DNA of 8,160 nucleotides from Deltaproteobacteria bacterium (lineage in GTDB: Bacteria; Desulfobacterota; Deferrimicrobia; Deferrimicrobiales; Deferrimicrobiaceae). The stretch's first letter is position 1. Every line of letters starts with the position of its first letter. This document shows positions 6,183 through 8,160 of this stretch, in pieces. Below the pieces are notes generated by a model. It did no database searches, was not told the origin of the DNA, and was given only the letters and a program-made list of their open reading frames with translations. Location: the NCBI GenBank assembly GCA_003105225.1, contig PQAK01000177.1, forward strand, positions 1,180 through 9,339. The letters run 5' to 3'. The translations under genes and the position numbers were made by a program.

Positions 6183-7646
6183 ATGGCCCTGCGCACGCGG
6201 GAACAGTACCTGGCAACCCTTTCGGCGATGCGCCCCAACATCCACAAGTTCGGGGAGCTGATCCGGGACGTCACGACGCATCCGGCGACCCGCCGGGTGG
6301 TCGAGAGCCACGCGCGGGCGTTCGACGCCGCGTCCGATCCCCGGCTGGCGGAGATCTATACGACCGTCTCCTCGTTCACCGGCGAGAGGATCTTCCGGTT
6401 CAACTCCCTCATGGCGTCGCTATCGGACACGATCGGCAACATGAAGCTCAAGCGGGCCAGCTACCGGCGCACGGGGACCTGCTCGGGAGGCACGTGCGTG
6501 GGCTGGAACGCGGCCAACGTGCTGTGGGCGATCACCCACGAGGTGGACAAGGAGTACGGCACGTCCTACCAGGAGCGGCTTAAAGCCTGGCTCCTCCATG
6601 CCGAGGCGAACGGACTGGTGGTGGCCGGGGCGCTGACGGACGCCAAGGGCGACCGGAGCCTGAAAGCCTCCCAGCAGCCCGATCCCGACTGCAACCTGCG
6701 CGTGGTCGAGGTGAAGAAGGACGGGATCGTGGTCCGCGGGGCGAAGGTGATGATCGCGGGGGCGGCCGCGTCCGACGAGATCTTCGTCGTTCCGGGGACC
6801 GCGTACGGCCGGGACGAGAAGTATTACTCGGTCGCGTTCGTGGTCCCCAGGGACGTCGAGGGCCTCACCATCGTCGAGGCGCGCCGCGCCAGCGACGGCA
6901 GGGAGCTGGAGGAGGGGTTCGACATCCCGGAAACCGGGATCACCCAGGGGTACCTGTTCTTCGAGAACGTGTTCGTGCCGAACGAGCGGGTGTTCCTGTT
7001 CGGCGAATACCAGTACACGGGGAAATTCATCCAGTACTTCACCGCGAACTACCGTGCGTGCATCGGGGCGTGCGTGGCGGGGCAGGGCGACGTGATGATC
7101 GGCGCCGCGATGCTGATGGCGCGCGCCAACGGCCTGCCGGTCAAGACGTTCCAGAACAAGCTGGTGGAGATGGCGGTCAACAACGAGGCCACCTACAGCG
7201 CGGGGGCCGGGGCGCTGGCGCTCGGCCGGCAGCACCCGGCCGGGGTCTGGGTGGCCGATTCGCTGGCGGCGCACACGAACAAGGTGCTGGTCGCCACCCT
7301 TCCCTACCAGACCAAGCGGATCTGCCAGGACATCTGCGGCGGGATCGCCGAGACGGGGTGCTTCCCCTCCCACAAGGATTTCACCAGCCCCGCGACCGGC
7401 CGCCTGGTCCGGAAATACCTCAAGGCGGGGCAGAAGGTCTCCGCGGAAGCCCGGGCCCGCGCCGCCCGCCTGGTGGAATGGCTGACGCTGGGGGCGGGGG
7501 TGCCGGGGACCATGCACGGCGGCGGGTCCCCGGACGGCGCGAAGCTGGTCGTGCGGATGGAGACGGCGTTCGAGGAGTACGCCGGGTACGCGGCGCAGAT
7601 CGCCGGGATCGCCGAACCGGTGCCCGAGCCGGAGAGAAACAAGTAA
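6183..7646 (+). CDS. 4-hydroxybutyryl-CoA dehydratase / 4-hydroxyphenylacetate 3-hydroxylase (HpaB) family flavoprotein, divergent
   Basis: This 487-residue cytoplasmic protein has the two-part HpaB fold: an N-terminal domain (about 5-275) and a C-terminal helical domain (about 283-475), with family motifs MRPNIHKFGE (16-25), FENVFVPNERVF (260-271), GQGDVMIGAA (300-309) and QDICGG (382-387). In the best-known anaerobic member, AbfD of Clostridium aminobutyricum, FAD and a [4Fe-4S] cluster bound by Cys99, Cys103, His292 and Cys299 catalyse dehydration of 4-hydroxybutyryl-CoA by a ketyl radical. Cys100 and Cys105 here sit in the matching TGTC...CVG region, and Cys297 matches Cys299. However, the first spacing is one residue longer, the His position is Tyr290, and an additional Cys293 is present. 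Cys381, Cys385 and Cys393 add to a Cys-rich composition. It may therefore be a dehydratase/isomerase of another CoA thioester rather than AbfD itself; an oxygen-dependent hydroxylase is less likely given the Cys pattern. The ATG lies 4 bases after the ligase stop, with a G-rich stretch at 6163-6173. Confidence 0.82.
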   Translation: MALRTREQYLATLSAMRPNIHKFGELIRDVTTHPATRRVVESHARAFDAASDPRLAEIYTTVSSFTGERIFRFNSLMASLSDTIGNMKLKRASYRRTGTCSGGTCVGWNAANVLWAITHEVDKEYGTSYQERLKAWLLHAEANGLVVAGALTDAKGDRSLKASQQPDPDCNLRVVEVKKDGIVVRGAKVMIAGAAASDEIFVVPGTAYGRDEKYYSVAFVVPRDVEGLTIVEARRASDGRELEEGFDIPETGITQGYLFFENVFVPNERVFLFGEYQYTGKFIQYFTANYRACIGACVAGQGDVMIGAAMLMARANGLPVKTFQNKLVEMAVNNEATYSAGAGALALGRQHPAGVWVADSLAAHTNKVLVATLPYQTKRICQDICGGIAETGCFPSHKDFTSPATGRLVRKYLKAGQKVSAEARARAARLVEWLTLGAGVPGTMHGGGSPDGAKLVVRMETAFEEYAGYAAQIAGIAEPVPEPERNK

Positions 7647-7677
7647 CCCGAAAGGAAAGCCGACCTATCCAATACGC

Positions 7678-7684
7678 GAGGAGG
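7678..7684 (+). promoter_or_regulatory. Ribosome-binding site of the acyl-CoA dehydrogenase gene
   Basis: GAGGAGG lies five bases before the ATG at 7690 and fixes that start. It sits in the 43-base gap after the dehydratase-like gene (7647-7689), in which no terminator-like hairpin with a T-run is seen, so read-through transcription is likely. Confidence 0.7.
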
Positions 7685-7689
7685 AACCG

Positions 7690-8160
7690 ATGCCGGAGCT
7701 GAAATTCACCCAACAGCAGGAGATGCTGCGCAAGGCGGTGCGGGAATTCGTCGAGAAGGAGGTCAAGCCGGTCGCCCACCGGATCGACGCGGAGAACCAC
7801 TTTCCGACCGAGATCTTCCGGAAGATGGGGCAGCTGGGATTCGCCGGGGTGTTCGTCCCCCAGAAGTACGGCGGGGCGGGCCTCGGGCTGACCGAGCGGG
7901 CGATCGTGCTGGAGGAGCTCGGGCGGCACGCCGCGGGATTCGCCATGGCGCTGATGACCCATCACCTGGGGGTCGAGGCGATCCTCTCGTTCGGCACGGA
8001 CGAGCAGAAGCAGAAGTACCTTCCGGATCTTGCGACCGGAAAGAAGGTCTCCGGCCTGGCGGTCACCGAACCGACCGGCGGCTCCGACGTGGCCGGGCAG
8101 AAGGCCACCGCGGCCCGCGACAACGGCCATTGGGTGATCAACGGCAGGAAGTGCTTCATC
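7690..8160 (+). CDS. Acyl-CoA dehydrogenase, N-terminal part (runs off the window)
   Basis: The frame is open from ATG 7690 to the end of the window: 157 residues of a protein normally about 380 long. The helical N-terminal domain is evident (LKFTQQQEMLRKAVREFVEK, then FRKMGQLGFAGVFVPQKYGG at 43-62). Residues 124-133, AVTEPTGGSD, match the acyl-CoA dehydrogenase signature that lines the FAD and substrate site, and WVINGRKCFI (148-157) begins the middle beta domain as usual. These FAD enzymes oxidise acyl-CoA to 2-enoyl-CoA and pass electrons to electron-transfer flavoprotein; some members also decarboxylate. The catalytic Glu, which would distinguish short-chain, glutaryl- or other subfamilies, lies beyond the window. 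The gene follows the dehydratase-like gene by 43 bases with its own strong ribosome-binding site. A role in oxidising the CoA thioester made by the upstream ligase is inferred from context. Confidence 0.93.
   Translation, partial: MPELKFTQQQEMLRKAVREFVEKEVKPVAHRIDAENHFPTEIFRKMGQLGFAGVFVPQKYGGAGLGLTERAIVLEELGRHAAGFAMALMTHHLGVEAILSFGTDEQKQKYLPDLATGKKVSGLAVTEPTGGSDVAGQKATAARDNGHWVINGRKCFI

Noticed and set aside
4643..6274. 543-residue minus-strand open frame opposite the PaaK-like gene
   Set aside because: Antisense to a gene with all ligase motifs, no recognisable domain, and composition of a GC shadow.
6420..7517. 365-residue minus-strand open frame opposite the dehydratase-like gene
   Set aside because: Antisense shadow with His/Arg/Pro/Gly-rich composition and no motif.

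Overview
The window is high-GC (about two thirds G+C by eye) and densely packed on the + strand, with many GTG starts, strong Shine-Dalgarno (SD) sequences and stop/start overlaps. It looks like one long bacterial operon. The gene set (a branched-chain/aromatic-carboxylate type ABC importer, a PaaK-like CoA ligase, a flavoprotein of the 4-hydroxybutyryl-CoA dehydratase/HpaB fold, and an acyl-CoA dehydrogenase) fits an anaerobic or facultative acid-degrading bacterium. A Desulfobacterota/Deltaproteobacteria-like host is a plausible guess, but no marker gene proves it.

Layout: 1-705 is the C-terminal part of a periplasmic solute-binding protein whose start lies upstream. A 58-bp gap with a GC-rich hairpin follows. 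Positions 764-4030 hold a complete HAAT-type transporter core: permeases LivH and LivM, then ATPases LivG and LivF, almost without gaps. A small exported protein with FTP/PepSY-like (peptidase propeptide-like) features but no peptidase domain starts inside the end of livF (14-nt overlap). It ends in an ATGA overlap with a phenylacetate-CoA-ligase family enzyme (4823-6178). Four bases later comes a 487-residue 4-hydroxybutyryl-CoA dehydratase/4-hydroxyphenylacetate 3-hydroxylase family protein (6183-7646). After 43 bp an acyl-CoA dehydrogenase begins (7690) and runs off the end of the window.

Inferred joint role: the transporter captures and imports a carboxylic acid (branched-chain, aromatic or similar), the PaaK-like enzyme converts it to its CoA thioester, and the dehydratase-like flavoprotein and acyl-CoA dehydrogenase process that thioester. 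The substrate cannot be read from the sequence. The two most unusual elements are the propeptide-like protein wedged between transporter and ligase, and the dehydratase homologue, whose expected Fe-S ligand pattern is altered: a wider CxxxxC, Tyr where the His ligand is expected, and an extra Cys one helical turn before the last Cys.

No RNA genes, mobile elements, CRISPR arrays or convincing intrinsic terminators were seen. There is no gene-free stretch longer than 58 bp.
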